A stretch of DNA of 64,000 nucleotides from Cepaea nemoralis (GCA_014155875.1 JACEFZ010025793.1:211001-275000); one strand, 5' to 3'; positions 12,786 to 25,423 are shown, counted from the first letter of the stretch. Translations and numbers: made by a program. Notes: generated by a model not told the origin, from the letters alone.

Positions 12786-13160
12786 ACTAGAGAGAAGGCA
12801 ATGGAAGACAAGACTATAGAAAAACTATATAAGACAAGAGTAGAGAAAAAACAATGCAAGACAAAAGCATCGAAAACAAAACTAGAGAAACAACAAGGAA
12901 GACTTGCTTATATAAAACAAGACTACAAAAAAAAATAGACCATAAGACTAGAGAAAAGACAATACATGTCAAAACTAGAGAAAAGACAATGCAAGACAAG
13001 ACTAGAGAAAAGACAATGAAAGACAAGACTAGGGGGGGAAAAAAAAAACAAAAAACAAACAAACAATGCAAGACAAGACTCGCGAAAACAAGACTAGAAA
13101 ACCGACAGCGTAAGAGAAGAATATAGACAAGGATACGCAAGATAAGACATCTCATTTGAT
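12785..13160 (+). repeat. 27-bp minisatellite, copy 1
   Basis: Tandem unit composed of GACAAGACTAGAGAAAAGAC and AATG(C/A)AA, with point changes and purine-rich interruptions. Arrays at 27945-28450 and 62930-63180 have the same unit and the same right flank (CATCTCATTTGATGTATAGG). Confidence 0.9.
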
Positions 13161-13334
13161 GTATAGGTTTTGCAGATTAATGTTGTTGTCATGCAGCTAC
13201 AATGTTTATAATTGTGTGTTGCTTGATGGACATTGCACAATGGTGTTATGTTTTACCATACGAATAGAGCCATTCTAAGAGTTGTATTTTCTCATTAATG
13301 CACTACTTATTCATAAGCAGTCGGTGTGCTCACT

Positions 13335-13560
13335 CTTAAACTTCCGTTGCACTGATGGCGATGTAAGGCGTTCAATTTCGAAACTTGCATTAAGTTGGAC
13401 TTCAACGTTGACTTTTCTTTCACAAACCAAAGGCAAACTACAAACTACTGAACGTAAAATTTTATAGAAAATCAGTCGGGGGTTGATGGCAAGGTCCTGT
13501 AAAGGAGATGTAACATTGTTACTGATTCATGTTTAGGTCGTCTTCTAGGTTTGTTTATGT
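13335..13560 (+). mobile_element. SINE family B, copy 1
   Basis: The head carries TGCACTGATGGCGATGTAAG and a B-box-like GCGTTCAATT (GGTTCAATCCC in the 63725 copy). The body has GGCAAACTACTGAACGTAAA and GGGGGTTGATGGCAAGGTCC. The central part resembles SINE A (see findings). It is followed by a (GTT)n tail. Further copies: 28640 and 63725. Confidence 0.65.
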
Positions 13561-13566
13561 TGTTTA

Positions 13567-13661
<95 letters not shown>

Positions 13662-13663
13662 GA
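13557..13663 (+). repeat. (GTT)n microsatellite, tail of SINE B
   Basis: About 35 GTT triplets with one interruption. Translated as poly-Val/poly-Thr frames on the two strands, which are not genes. Confidence 0.95.
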
Positions 13664-14089
13664 CATAATTATGTTGCACCTGTTTAAATCAGGGTTGCGA
13701 TATCTGTACATTTTGATGGTAGGTATACCCTTTCCCCCGCTAGCCTATGGGTCACCTTTGGGTAATGTGGAGAACCCTATAAGCCTACCTAGCAGGGCAG
13801 CGTGAAACGCCCACGCTTATAGGCAAATCATGTGATGATGATGAATATGAAACCACTTAATAGGTGGTACAATGAGCTGGAGTTCAACCGACAGATAGTT
13901 GTTGGTTATAGCTCAAGTTCACTACTGTAGGCAGAGGATTTCTTTATATGGTGAATACCTACTGTCCCCGACCTGTATGGTCGAGGCCAAGAAGGAAAGC
14001 AATGACTGACTAACTTATTTACATATGTCTAGCACACCGTGAACCGATAACTCACTGAATATCACATGACCCCTGAAACAGATATCATT
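13664..14089 (+). repeat. Right flank module of the composite, copy 1
   Basis: Starts GACATAATTATGTTGCACCT and includes CCCGCTAGCCTATGGGTCAC and ATGATGATGAATATGAAACC. The same sequence occurs at 28890-29300, between SINE B and the 39-bp minisatellite; a diverged part is at 40980-41220. No coding signal. Confidence 0.7.
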
Positions 14090-14370
14090 AATACTCGCTG
14101 TTACACTGTAGCAGTTCTTATCGCTGTTATCGTTACCATCGCTGTTATCGTTAATACTCGGTGTTGTGCTACAGTCGCTGTTGTTGTTACCATCGTTGTT
14201 GTCGAGACTATCGGTGTTATTATAGCTACAGTCATTGTTGTCGCTACGATCGGTTTATTATCGCTACAGTCGTTGTTGTAGTTAACATCAATGTTGTCGC
14301 TACCTTCGATATTGTCGCTACAGTCGTTGTTGAGCTACCATCGGTGTTATTATCGCTTTTATTTATCGAG
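14090..14370 (+). repeat. 39-bp minisatellite, copy 2
   Basis: Degenerate units of TCGCTACAGTCGTTGTTG / CTACCATCGGTGTTATTAT. Preceded by CAGATATCATTAATACTCGC, shared with the array at 29310. It runs directly into a LINE fragment. Confidence 0.8.
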
Positions 14371-15085
14371 TTTGAAGTGCAACAGCTGATCCAGAGTAAC
14401 ACACATCAAGGTGACATAGTCATCTACACCGATGGGTCAGTGGTGAGAAACAGACGTAGTGGTTGAGGCTTTATTGCAAATGCTAATGGACGAGTCTTGA
14501 AAAAGGAGAGTCTGGCATATGAGACTACGACCTCCAGTATGAGGATGGAGGTGGAAGCAGTAACAGCGGAATTCCGTTGGCTAGAGAAGACTACAGCAAC
14601 ACACGTTGTATTCATTACGGATTCAAAGAGTATACTTAGTAAGATGGAGACAGGAATGTTTTGTGTGGAATGGCTCTTGTCGCTTCAGAGGTCACAGATT
14701 ATGAGAATTGTATGGATATTTTGCCCTGGCCATGCGGAGTGCGGGGGAATGAACAGGCTGATAGGCTAGCAGGGAATGCACCTCTTGGTGGCAAATTGCC
14801 TATGGACAAGGGGGAGGTGGTCGTGAGCTTGTGGGACCAGGTGGAGAAGGCGGAGGAACAGATTGAGAACCCATATGTGGAAAGAATGAGACTGCGGGGG
14901 GTCGCCAGGGGTTCTGGAAGAATCTCAAAACTAAGAGGGAAGACCAGGAGAACTCTTAATCAGATAGCGGTGGGAACGATTAGTAGTGTGACAATCGCTG
15001 GCTGTTGAACGAGGGGACGGAGCACGTTTGGGAATGTCCTGAGTGCAGTGATGTCGGTTCTTAACTCAACTCAACTCAACTCAAC
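14370..15085 (+). pseudogene. I-type LINE, RNase H domain and 3' end, copy 1
   Basis: The frame reads IVIYTDGSVVRNRRSG (RNase H first Asp), MRMEVEAVTAEFRWLE (Glu), VVFITDSKSILSKM (second Asp) and, after a frameshift at about 14740, RGNEQADRLAGNAPLGGK. This matches the RNase H and tail of I-type non-LTR retrotransposons; RNase H removes the RNA strand during target-primed reverse transcription. A TGA at 14464-14466 replaces a Trp codon conserved in the 46 kb copy, and the EN and RT domains are absent. The 3' end is GTGATGTCGGTTCTTAACTC followed by four to five CTCAA units, comparable to the (TCAA)n tails at 45200 and 52000. Confidence 0.85.
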
Positions 15086-15399
15086 AGTCACCCATTATGA
15101 TGTTTATTTCTGAATTTTTACATTACTTCAAAGCACCCATTTACGCCGTTTCTCTGATTTTCGATGACATCGCAAAACATAATTTTCTTGGCATCTGTAA
15201 AGAAGGTAGTTTGCCATTACTTTCTTTCTTAGCAGTGACCATAATGGTCAATGACCGTAGCCATTGTCTCCCAAAAAACAAGAGGTTCTCGGAATTATTT
15301 TTTTTTAATGGTGGTTTTGTTTATTTGATCTGGTAGCAAGTTCCTAATCACGCCAATTTTGCTCGCGGAAATAACATTACAGTATAATAAAATTATTTT
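15086..15399. other. Unassigned, ends in the left flank of SINE C
   Basis: The first 200 bases show nothing recognisable. From about 15308 the sequence GATCTGGTAGCAAGTTCCTA matches the left neighbours of SINE C at 25462 and 41990. Confidence 0.5.
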
Positions 15400-15642
15400 T
15401 TTTAAATGTTGCATATTCCTTATAGGACGTTGCAGTCAACACCAGCATTTTCAGCTCCTGTTGATGTCCTAGGTAAGTATTTACGTTTAGTAGTTTGCCA
15501 TTGCTTTCTGAACGACCTACTCACACTCCTCCATACGTTACCAGCGCGGCGCGATCCGCTGCCGAATCTCCCGCAGCTGTTTTCCCTACGTGAATATACG
15601 GGATTACGAACAACGTAGCTAACGCCCTGGCCAGGGGTACCG
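15400..15642 (-). mobile_element. SINE family A, minus-strand copy
   Basis: The reverse complement shows the head GGCCAGGGCGTTAGCTACGT..., the core AAGCAATGGCAAACTACTAA and the end GCAACGTCCTATAAGGAATA. The A-rich 3' end lies at the left. It is diverged in the B-box region. It sits immediately beside SINE C. Confidence 0.7.
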
Positions 15643-15644
15643 GC

Positions 15645-15653
15645 CAAAATAAA

Positions 15654-15686
<33 letters not shown>

Positions 15687-15962
15687 TGTAATAATAATAG
15701 AGTGACAGTTATACACGCCTTGAGACACAATGGACCTATGGCGCCAGACCCATATTTTGAATCGACCAATCGGCGCTCTTTGGGTGATGTGGTCAGTATC
15801 ACACCTGCCGCCTTTAATTCCCAAGCCATTTCCGGATATCCATTTTAGGCAGGGACGACCTGGCAGTTCCGGTCAATTGTAAACATCCGACCCGGTGCAG
15901 ATTGGAACTCATAACCACAGGTGTGCGTGAAGACACTATGCTACCGCGGCTTCCATGGTTAA
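15645..15962 (-). mobile_element. SINE family C, full copy with (ATT)n tail
   Basis: On the minus strand: tRNA-like head (A box in GCGGTAGCATAGTG, B box in GAGTTCCAATC), body with GGATATCCGGAAATGGCTTG and CGCCGATTGGTCGATTCAAA, and an (ATT)n tail at 15645-15690. The head abuts the foldback arm. Long minus-strand poly-Leu/poly-Ile frames here are artefacts of the tail. Confidence 0.8.
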
Positions 15963-16204
15963 AGATTACTTTATAAGAAAGAAATAGAAAGATAAAACTT
16001 CTTGTGTAAAGTGAAACAGTCTAAGGAAATATTCTTGTCAATGTATTTCAGTGGACGAAAATGTAATTTATTAAAGTGAGACCATCTAATACAGATGTGT
16101 TATCTCAATTTTACAAGAGAAATAACTCGCACTAGAGCACTAGAAACGATTGCCTGTGGGTTCTGACAAGAATCATGTAATGTTTGAATGGGACACCCTT
16201 TATT

Positions 16205-16440
16205 TCTAATGTTTTGCATATAAGGATATGCTGTCAACATCAGAATCTTTCAGCTGTATGTTGATTTCTTGGCAAGATTACGCTCAGTAGTTTGCCATTG
16301 CTTTCTGAGCGGCCGGCTCAGTTATCCCGCAAGTCACCAGCGGGGGTCGAACCGCTCCCAGCTCTCGCCCTGCTACGAGACTCTGCGTGATTAACGGGAT
16401 TACGGAGAAAGTGTTGTAACCCCTCGGCCAGAGAGACCGA
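16205..16440 (-). mobile_element. SINE family A inserted in foldback copy 2
   Basis: The reverse complement has GGTCTCTCTGGCCGAGGGGT (A-box region), GAGCGGTTCGACCCCCGCTG (B box) and GAGCGTAATCTTGCCAAGAA. Flanking CCTTTATTTCT and ACCATTATTTCT look like a target duplication. This copy has the clearest tRNA-like B box of the family. Confidence 0.8.
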
Positions 16441-16474
16441 CCATTATTTCTACTAACATCAATTTATGAATGCA

Positions 16475-16517
16475 TTCCTTTCTTGGTCTTGTGGCTAAAA
16501 TCAAAGTATGGTATCTA
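16475..16517 (+). ncRNA. U2 snRNA 5'-end-like segment (pseudo), copy 2
   Basis: TCCTTTCTTGGTCTTGTGGC then TAAAATCAAAGTATGGTATC, an eroded match to U2 nt 1-44. Confidence 0.55.
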
Positions 16518-16739
16518 CACTTGATCTTGCCAGGGCCACCAGCAGAGGCAGTCATTCGAATGACACACAGGGACGTGGGGACCTGACGGGGCGGTTCTGG
16601 CCTTGTGGGAACAGCTAGCCCGTATTTTTGTTTTTAAAAAACGTTTCTCTAAAACTAGATTTCTTTCAGTTTATACAATTCACACTATCACTCAACAAGT
16701 GTCCCATTTTACCAATTAGATTGAAACAAGTAGGTGTGT

Positions 16740-16860
<121 letters not shown>

Positions 16861-17040
16861 TGTCGTGAAACAATCAAAAGTGCTGAAAATTAAGAATCTT
16901 TATTTTTCACAGGGGTCGGTGTTAGAAAGTGGGTTAGAGCCGTCAATTAAGGTCCCACGTTACTATGTCATTTGGATGATCACCACTGCATGTGGCGCTG
17001 GCAAGATCAAGTGCATATTCTACACTTCTACTTTAGCAAA

Positions 17041-17262
17041 GGCCAGTCTCCCTGGTCTAGGGGTTACACGACTAACTCCGTAATCCCGTATACTTTCGTG
17101 AGTAATGTGACGTGCGCGAGAATTGGTAGCGGTTCTCTCCTCGTCGATAACTTACGGGGTATGTGAGCCGGTCGCTCAAAAATTAATGGCAAACTACTGA
17201 GCGTAATCTTGTCAAGAAATCAACAGGCTATGTACTGTAGAGAATATGCGAACAAAAAAGGA
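17041..17262 (+). mobile_element. SINE family A inserted in the middle part of foldback copy 2
   Basis: Starts CCAGTCTCCCTGGTCTAGGG and holds AATGGCAAACTACTGAGCGT and CTTGTCAAGAAATCAACAGG. The flanks CTTTAGCAAAGG and CTAGCCAAGGGG are the halves of one interrupted foldback sequence (compare 8718). Confidence 0.75.
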
Positions 17263-17650
17263 AAACTAGCCAAGGGGTCCAAGAGGTGATATTTAGGGTG
17301 TTTGGCCTTTGACAGGCCTGACAAAATTTTTATTGTCTAGATTAGTCTGTCCATTTCCGTGAAAGCACAAAACATTTAATGTAAAATAGAGGAGGATTAA
17401 GAACATGCGTTATTAAATTCTTATGGGTATAAAACACAACCATGATTTTTACACAAATTTTAAAAATGACTTAAAATTGTTACCATATCATTTATAGTTT
17501 ACATACTTATTAGCCAATTTTATTTACAACTTTATGAAAGATTATTAAAAGTACTAATTCATTTAAATCATATAACACACTAAAGGTGATTTCAGTAATG
17601 TCCCTTTAAAGAATAACTGTCATATAGTGTTATGTCCCTTTCCATAATTT

Positions 17651-20479
17651 TAGGTGCACGTGTGTCGCATGATTGCGCACTCCGTCTTGTTCACATCTGC
17701 ACATCACAACTTTAAAACACACTTCTCACTAAAGGTTTGCACTAGGGAGAATTGGAATGCTAGGAATGTAGCGTCAACATTATTAATAGCTGTGACACCC
17801 AATGATGGACAGATCATGTGGTCTAAGCCTGTTCAATTCATTGGTTAACCTAGAATAATCGCGTCGCCCGCGAAATGTTTTGGGTCCAGCGACGCTAAAT
17901 TTCAAGCACATGCAGATCGACCGGCAAAGCATCCAGATGTGGTTTAGGTCTCTGTATGTCCCTCATCCTGATTCAGAAGGAAAGCTTCAGACGAAATTAT
18001 GCCTGAGTTTGTTTATTTCTGAGTCAGGTAAAGCTTTAAGTATGAGAGTGTGTGTGTGTAAGTTCCGGCACGAATATATATATTTATTCTTCTATTAGAA
18101 GATAGAAACCAACTTTCAACCAGTCCCAAGATGGCTACTCTCTGCCAGCGCTGATGTAGATATCTGACGCCCTCTATCTTTCGTTTCCAGAAGAGTTGCT
18201 GTACAATCACTATGTCTTAAGCTGTGAAAAGAGGCACTGAAGCCCATACTGCTACTCCTAAACTACTAGCTGTCTGACTGCGTTCAGAGCAGGTTAGTAC
18301 AGGATAAACTATGATCTGTGTGCTCTAGGTGTCGCCTTAGTTGCAATCCACAGCGAACCGCCAACACACGCGAATGTGAGAAGGAGGAATGAAAGACTCT
18401 ACCTCTTATCTTATATGTCCGTGGCGTGAAGACAGATTGTGAGTGTAACTGTTTAGCATCCATGACTGGTCCAGCATTTATACTGCTGTGATTTATTCGA
18501 ACAAGCATTTAGCACTCTGACCGAACCACAGTCCAGCTAACAGACTAACACCGGCACTCAAGTAAACGAATAAAAGAAGAATGGTGTTAGATTGAGAGAA
18601 TGAGTACAATGTGGTGTCTCATCTTTCTTTCACTCTGTATATATATATGTGTGTTATTGAATGAGAGGCAGTGTAAATCCTCATAAGGAACATTTCACAT
18701 AGACCTCCACATTCATACCAATTATATGTTACTTATATTAACTTTAGAGTTAAATATTTAATGTATGTTTCTTTACATTATTACTTTGATGCAACATGTG
18801 GAATGTAGTTGATTAAACCATCACCCTGTTTGACGGAGTAAGTAAAGGACATAATATGCTTTCATGCATAAGCACTTCTAAACTGTCAGGGGGAAATATC
18901 ACCCCAGTGTCAGAAGAAGTAAGTAAAGGAAATGACAGAAGAGGTGAGAGGGTATAAACAGGAAAGTATCCAGGCAGACTAAAACAATGGTGGCAGCACT
19001 GATTGGTAACATGAGTTAATATGTATGAGATGAACAATCATCCTATTCTGTTCCATTACTATGTAGGGATCAGATATGCTGGGTACATCTCATCATTTAC
19101 TCTCCATCATTCTTTTCTAGCCTTGTCAGTCACTGTGTCTGTGTCCTCTGTGAGAACATCAGCCAACAGGCCACTAGGTACAAGTGCAGTAAAAGAAAGC
19201 TTGCCCAATATAATTGCTGATGTCTAATGCCAGTACAAGGAGACACACTGTAGCTCTTAACTTGTAGGTACTTCCTGAATCTGCTACCTTCTGTAACTCA
19301 TGTCTGTAAACCCTTTTCATTCTTGTCCACTGGAGAATCATCATCCTTTGGCTAGATATAAATGTGTTCACCATGTTTATCCACCTCAGGTGAGGATGAC
19401 GGTGTTCGCAGATTGTCATGATCCAGAGGTGCAGAACATTGCCCAATAATGTACAATGGCTGTCAACCTAGAGCAGATCTGTAATATAAAGGTGCAACAG
19501 GAATATGTGGCCAGGACCAAGAATATTCAATGAGTCCCCACTGAACTGTGCCCAAACCTGATCTGTGTTTCATGATTGATCTGGTGATTGACTATATCTG
19601 AAGTGTAGAAACAGTTCTAAGATCATTTGGATCAATTTTATAATTCACAAGAGACTTGCAAATTACTAATTTAAAGCTGAAGTCTGATAGACAATTTCAT
19701 ACGAAAGAACTGTTATCATAAGTTATTCATTCCAGAAAGTTCTCCGGAATATGTGTAGATTTGTTTATTCCAAATCACTTACAGATTCATGGAAATTTCA
19801 CAAAAAGAACAGTGTTATAGTGCAGAGACATTGTTAGGTGGTCCAGAGTGGTCCAGTGATGAAATGCCAGAACAACAATAGATCTTTTCAGGAGTTCTAA
19901 TCTCCATTGTGTTTTTGGAACCTGATCCTGTAGACTAATATGTTTGTTCATATGTCATAATGCATCACTGGTTACTTCCACAGGTTTTTATTTTGATTAA
20001 TAAACCAAATTAACTGTTCCTGCATTCTTCTGTCAAGTCCATTGTGGTGTAGCAAAACATTTTATTATCTATGTGTTTAGTTAGTGAAACTACTTCACAT
20101 AAAGGTAGTATCTGGAACTACAGGTGACTGGGTAAACACTAATAGACAGCTAAATTCTGTCCTATTGTAATCTCCCAGGTTCCAGGTTACTCAGAAAAGG
20201 GAACTTTACATTTTATTAATTCCTGTGACCATTTCACCTAAAAGAGAAAATGATCATAGGTGGGGGACTCTAGGGCTAATTTAGTTTCTCTTTTTCGGGA
20301 AGGAAGATTTTGGAGGGAAGAAATTAATTTTCCTGGGAAAACTCCTAGATTTCCAGAGCTATTATGGGTCACTTTGGCTTCCAAGAACCCATCCCCTCCA
20401 AATGAAATCAGTCCCATCCTCATAGCTTTACTTCATTGTGGGGTAAGTCAGAGTGGGTACTGCTTCCAACTCCCAACAT
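17651..20479. other. Unassigned, low-repeat region
   Basis: About 2.8 kb with no recognised module and no reading frame above 90 codons that looks coding. It could be intergenic or intronic DNA. Confidence 0.5.
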
Positions 20480-21632
20480 GTCACAATGTGTTTTCTTTTT
20501 AAATGTTTTAAAATAACTTTTCTTTAATCGAGAATTTGTTTGTTTGTTGTTGTTTTTTTTTTTTTGTTTTTTTTTTTTTGTTTTAAATAAGGGCTCGTTG
20601 TTTCCCCAAGTACCAGAGCCACCCCAACAGGTCCCCACGTCCTTATGTGTCATTCGGATGACTGCGTTCAACGGTAGTGTTTTTTCCCCAGACGTAATTG
20701 CGTTGTGCCTGTTTACAGCAGAACTGCTTTATTTATGCCTTTAGGCCGACACATCCGACTTCTGCTGACTTTTGTTGACTGAGTTAGGTGTTTCGAGGGA
20801 CATTCCACTTGCACTCTGAGACGGACATTGGACTCTCACTTTTGCGGTGTCATCTACATCCCAGCTGGTCAAGTTAAAATGGCCGAAGACTTCCAGAACA
20901 AACCCTCAAGGGAAGGCCGGGATAGACCATGGGCATTCCCCGCCATCCAAGGAGGCTTCCATAATTGCAGAGCTAACACATAGCGCTCTGGTACTAGGTT
21001 CACCCAAGGAATCGTCACGTCCTGCATAAGGCTGCTTAGCCCCACTTCAGTATATTGGGCCTCCCGTTCACCACAGGCTGCTTCTCCGAAGACCAGGAGG
21101 AACCAGTATGCAGACAACCTCCACACAGCAAGATTTCGCTTCGGACTTCAATGTAATGGATTTGCTAGCCAAGCAATGTTTCATGTCGTGCCAATGGGAC
21201 GCTTTTCCATCTTTGATAACGCTTATTCAATGAGCTTTAGATACTGACTGGGACGCTTTTTCACCACTAATGCCCACACAGTAGTGGCACTTGCCGTCTT
21301 TACAGACGTAAGGCTCAACATCTCACCTCCATGCAGCAGAGGATAAATAACCGCCAGGCCCTCACAACTGGGGGATATTTACATAGAGGCGTGCAGCCAT
21401 ATCCCTTAACTCGTAGAGCCATAGTAAAAAAGATCCTGGGCCAAGCATGCAGTGGCACCTTGAAAATAATTCGGACTTTATACGCAATGGGTTTGCTAGC
21501 CAAGGCATATTCCATTTTGTTTCAGTTTCGTTTCAACCCCACAGGGGTTGCAAGTCGGCTTCGGTTATGGTAAGAATTACGACGGTATCTGATCGTCTTC
21601 GCGACTCTGACTTTCGTTCTTGATTAATGGAA
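20480..21632 (-). repeat. rDNA/U2 composite block, copy II
   Basis: Begins with the right-arm sequence TTTTCTTTAATCGAGAATTTG and the U2-like body (20585-20665), then spacer modules (GCCTGTTTACAGCAGA, CATCTACATCCCAGCTGGTC), subrepeats with TTTGCTAGCCAAG at about 21162 and 21493, and a short 18S piece (21553-21632). It ends where SINE A begins. The 28S-like patch is eroded. Confidence 0.7.
21553..21632 (-). rRNA. 18S rRNA pseudogene fragment, copy II
   Basis: Plus-strand GGCTTCGGTTATGGTAAGAA, TTACGACGGTATCTGATCGT and GACTTTCGTTCTTGATTAAT match the reverse complement of a conserved mid-18S block. Only about 80 nt remain. Confidence 0.8.
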
Positions 21633-21722
21633 ACCGCTCCCAGCTCTCGCCCTGCTACGATACTCTGCGTGATTAACGGGATTACGGAGAAAGTGTTGTA
21701 ACCCCTCGGCCAGAGAGACCGA
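21633..21722 (-). mobile_element. SINE family A, 5' part only
   Basis: Minus-strand head GGTCTCTCTGGCCGAGGGGT to the region just before the B box. The rest is replaced by the 18S fragment of composite copy II. Confidence 0.75.
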
Positions 21723-21803
21723 CCATTATTTCTACTAACATCAATTTATGAATGCAATCCTTTCTTGGTCTTGTGGCTAAAATCAAAGTATAGTATCTGT
21801 GAC
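21723..21803 (+). repeat. Foldback arm fragment with U2-like head, copy 3
   Basis: ATCAATTTATGAATGCAATC then TTTCTTGGTCTTGTGGCTAA and AGTATAGTATCTG (U2-like part 21757-21800). Truncated directly after the branch-site-recognition segment. Confidence 0.65.
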
Positions 21804-21919
21804 ATGTTTGATGGATTACAGAGGACCTAGTTAGTAGTGTTCTCTGGAAATGTATCTTGAATAATAAATAACCAAGATAAAGGATGTGATTTTGCACGTT
21901 TGTTCTAGAGGTCTCTCAA

Positions 21920-23050
21920 TGAGATGATTAATCATTCCCGCAATAGCCTTTTTGGAGAACCATTTTTCTTTGGCTCAAACCCCCCAAAAAAAGGTTTCCT
22001 AAAGACCAAAAGGAGATCTGAACTATTCGCCACAGAACAACTGAGGATCGACTTCACTCATTATACTGTTGTCAGTGTGCTGTTCGTCCGGCACATTAGA
22101 TCTTCCCTTATTTATTTTGTGTCAAAAGTGACCTACATCAGTTGTCCAAGTATATCTTGGGACTTTAGGTTTCAATAGTAACAAATAAACTCAACAATAA
22201 CTGCACATAACATCTGTTGAACAAGGCATCTACGTGACAGGTTCTTGACAAGAGTGGGACATACATTTACATAGAATTGTTTACACTACAATTGTACAAG
22301 ACATACATCATGAGAGATACTTGACAACATCTATACAGGACTTTTCACAATATCTGTACAACCACAGTAACTTAAGACAGTCACCAGGTACAATACTTGA
22401 CAGCAACTGTACAAGACATTCTCCTGAGACATGTACTTAAAACACTGATTCATTAAATACACTTTATTGAGCTGATGGTGAGTCGAGTGATGACCATTGT
22501 TTCATCTCCTGGCATGTCAACACTTCAACAAATACATATAAAACGTACAAAATATGTCACACATGCATGTAGATAAACATGATACACCACCTCCCCTTTT
22601 ACTCCACAAACCAATCACTAACTCTCCTCCTCCTCTCTAATATCTAACTACACCACTCAGTTACAGTATCTGTCTTCAATTCCTGTCTCTTGGGAATTTA
22701 GGAAATCCTATCCATGGGAAACTCAAGGAAGAAACTACTGTTCTGGGTCTGTTGCACCATTTTATCATCAGCAATTGATGTTGGACAAGCTCCAGGTAGC
22801 AGCTTTCCCAGAATAAGCTTCATGGCAGATTCATTCCTCTTGAAGACAAGATTTGGTATGATGATACGGTATTGCATCTCACGGTTGATCTGGCTGTCTG
22901 TGAATGCTGTCACTGGGTACTTAAATAATGACATCCATAATGTCCAATACATTGCAGCTACTCACTTAGCCAGATCAACTTCCCTTACTGTTCATGTCAC
23001 ATTCTTTAATCACTGTGTGAGCACCAGGCTGGATATTTTCTAAGTTAAAT
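21920..23050. repeat. Dispersed repeat X, copy 1
   Basis: Shares ordered, diverged blocks with 43780-45020: ATACTGTTGTCAGTGTGCTG, GACAGGTTCTTGACAAGAG, CAAGACATACATCATGAGAG, CTGTACAAGACATTCTCCTG and CTGTGTGAGCACCAGGCTGG. The middle contains irregular units of about 45-50 bp around 'acaaGACAT'. Coding content not recognised. Confidence 0.55.
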
Positions 23051-24945
23051 CCTAGATAAACTATCACTGCAAGTTACTTCACCAGTTTTCTATGAAAAAG
23101 ACGTGATGTTATTCTCAGTTGACATTTGATTGAATCAAAGATCACTGTCCAGCTCACCATATTTATAGTGCTTCAGATTGTGTTTTGCTCCCATTTGTGC
23201 ATTCAGCTGTTAGAGAGCTGAGAGAAAATCTTCTTAGATTTTCCTGCCTTTTGATAGGGAGTCAATTCTGGATCTAGGACTTCTGGTTAGAGGTCCCAGA
23301 TGATATATGGAAGCCTCTCCACCATCCTGTTTGTTCTCTGTTGATATACAAAATGGCACAACATCTCTTTACATGTGTTAAAAATATAATGTTATCATAC
23401 ACCAACATACACAGATTGGAGATGGGGAGGAAAGGGAGGATGTTGTGCAAGCACACCTCTCCTGGTTGATAATGAAGTGTAGTTCACTTGGATGTACTGT
23501 TGGTGATATGTTTTATTATTCACCTCCATCTGTGGTAATCACAAGTCTATATCCTGAGACATGGGTAGCTTACACAATTACAAGCATTTGAAGGCAAGCA
23601 GCATGAGCAAGCATTGTGACATAGCAACATGAGACAGGCATTGTGAATCAGTACATGAACATGCATGTTGAGGAAAATGGAAAATAGGTATTTACAACTG
23701 CAATATGCAATATGTGTTAAACTAATGGCAGTTACCCAATTAGCAGACCAGACATCCATTCTAATGGTTGTTATGTTGGTACATGAATGTCCTATTCCAT
23801 ACCCACTCACACAGCAATGCCAGACCTCACCCCTTTTCTCAGACAGACTTGGCTCACAAGTACATCATCATCATCATGTGTTCTTTCCCCACTGAGTATC
23901 TACCACAGTAGGTAACAGAAGCTCAATTGCATAAGCAATTGTTCACATATGCACCAATCACATATGGGAAAAACATGTTTAGTCCTTGTAAATTTGCATG
24001 AGCCATACATTATATTCAGCCGACTAAGACACAGGTTCACACATCTATGGTTCTCTTAAGAACTAGTTTATATGAACCAACCAACAGTAGAGGTACCAGT
24101 GTAATACTTCACAGAGACATTATATTAATTCTCTTGAGCTTAATTTAGCCACCAGGCATCACATGAACTTAGCAATTCTGTCCTGTTTACATATGGATAT
24201 TGAAGCATCTTTCCTTCCACTAGATGTGAGAGGCTATTTATTAAACCACCAACTCACTCACTCCAACAGTCTCAGCATTTATAAAGGAACTTATACATGT
24301 TTCATCACTCATTCCAATCCAGACTGCCAAATATGAACTTGCGAGAGCAGTGTACAGTTGGGTTACGAATGAGTCATGATAGGCATTTAGGAATGCACAA
24401 GGGTTTGCGAATTTGCATTGCGTGTAATTTACATTCATCAAGCATACGCACCCATTCACAACAGAGGAATGATATGCACTTGGAGTATTACAGCGTGAAA
24501 GACCTGTCAATGTTGAAGAAGCAGTATTCAGAATACTGGCGCACAGAAGTTAGGTTTTCACTTTCACATATTCTTCATAAAATACTCATCTATTCTTCTC
24601 TTTCGTTCACTAGGCATAGCCACAACATTAAAGTATGTTTTAAAGTGGTACCTGTTGTCCAGAGAACAATATATTATCGAATCTTTAAGGGCATGTTGTG
24701 TCATCACATCACAAACTAGCGACCGCTCTGGTTGGAATCCCCGCTCAAACTAATTAGATTTTAAAATGTGGCCCAGGAATAGCGTGGGCTCATTACTTAT
24801 TAGCCAATGGAAATGCAAGCGCATACCGCTGCACTACCCCACCGCATTCTGGAACCTACTATCTAAGAATAGCCCTTCTATCGGGGATGGTCTCCGTTCA
24901 GACTTAAAGTATTTTTATGAATGTGTCGGGCTGGGAATGTGGGGT
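23051..24945. other. Unassigned
   Basis: AT-rich DNA, no recognised repeats or coding features. Frames of up to 140 codons near 24297-24719 are not supported by any motif. Confidence 0.5.
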
Positions 24946-24949
24946 CTGA

Positions 24950-25080
24950 TCCATCATGTTACAGTCAGTATGTTTTTCATCTTGCAAAAGGCTGCCTTCG
25001 CCATGGCGATTCTTGTTCTAATCTCTTCAAGGCATCTCCCATCAGATGTTATGACTGTTCCGAAATGATATCTGTCGGCT
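24950..25080 (-). pseudogene. RTE-type LINE RT fragment
   Basis: The plus strand CATCTTGCAAAAGGCTGCCT, ATGGCGATTCTTGTTCTAAT and GATGTTATGACTGTTCCGA match the RT segment at 30335-30425, i.e. minus-strand ...RTRIAM.K.AFCKMK. About 130 bp only. Confidence 0.7.
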
Positions 25081-25084
25081 TCTC

Positions 25085-25374
25085 TTCAACCTCATCCACC
25101 AACTGCACCCATGGCTGCACATAAGCCTGATCGGGAGGCTAAACGGGTACTCCAACTTGCCCAAGGGTGTCCCGTAGGCTAGCGAAGGGAAGGAAGTACC
25201 TTACTTCTCCTTTGATAGGGGATAACCCTACCCCGCTAGCCCGATATCAGCTGCGTGTCTTTGAATGCTGCTTTTGAAGCGAAACAGAAAGAACATGTCA
25301 AAATCGTGACGAAAAATGCTCGCTCTTTGTATTACTTTTTAAAATAAAAACAACATAAGAATTATGTTGTGTGT

Positions 25375-25423
<49 letters not shown>

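Noticed and set aside
15645..15962. A true tRNA gene in the SINE C head
   Set aside because: A- and B-box-like sequence is present, but no acceptor stem pairing or CCA context; the head is always attached to a SINE body.
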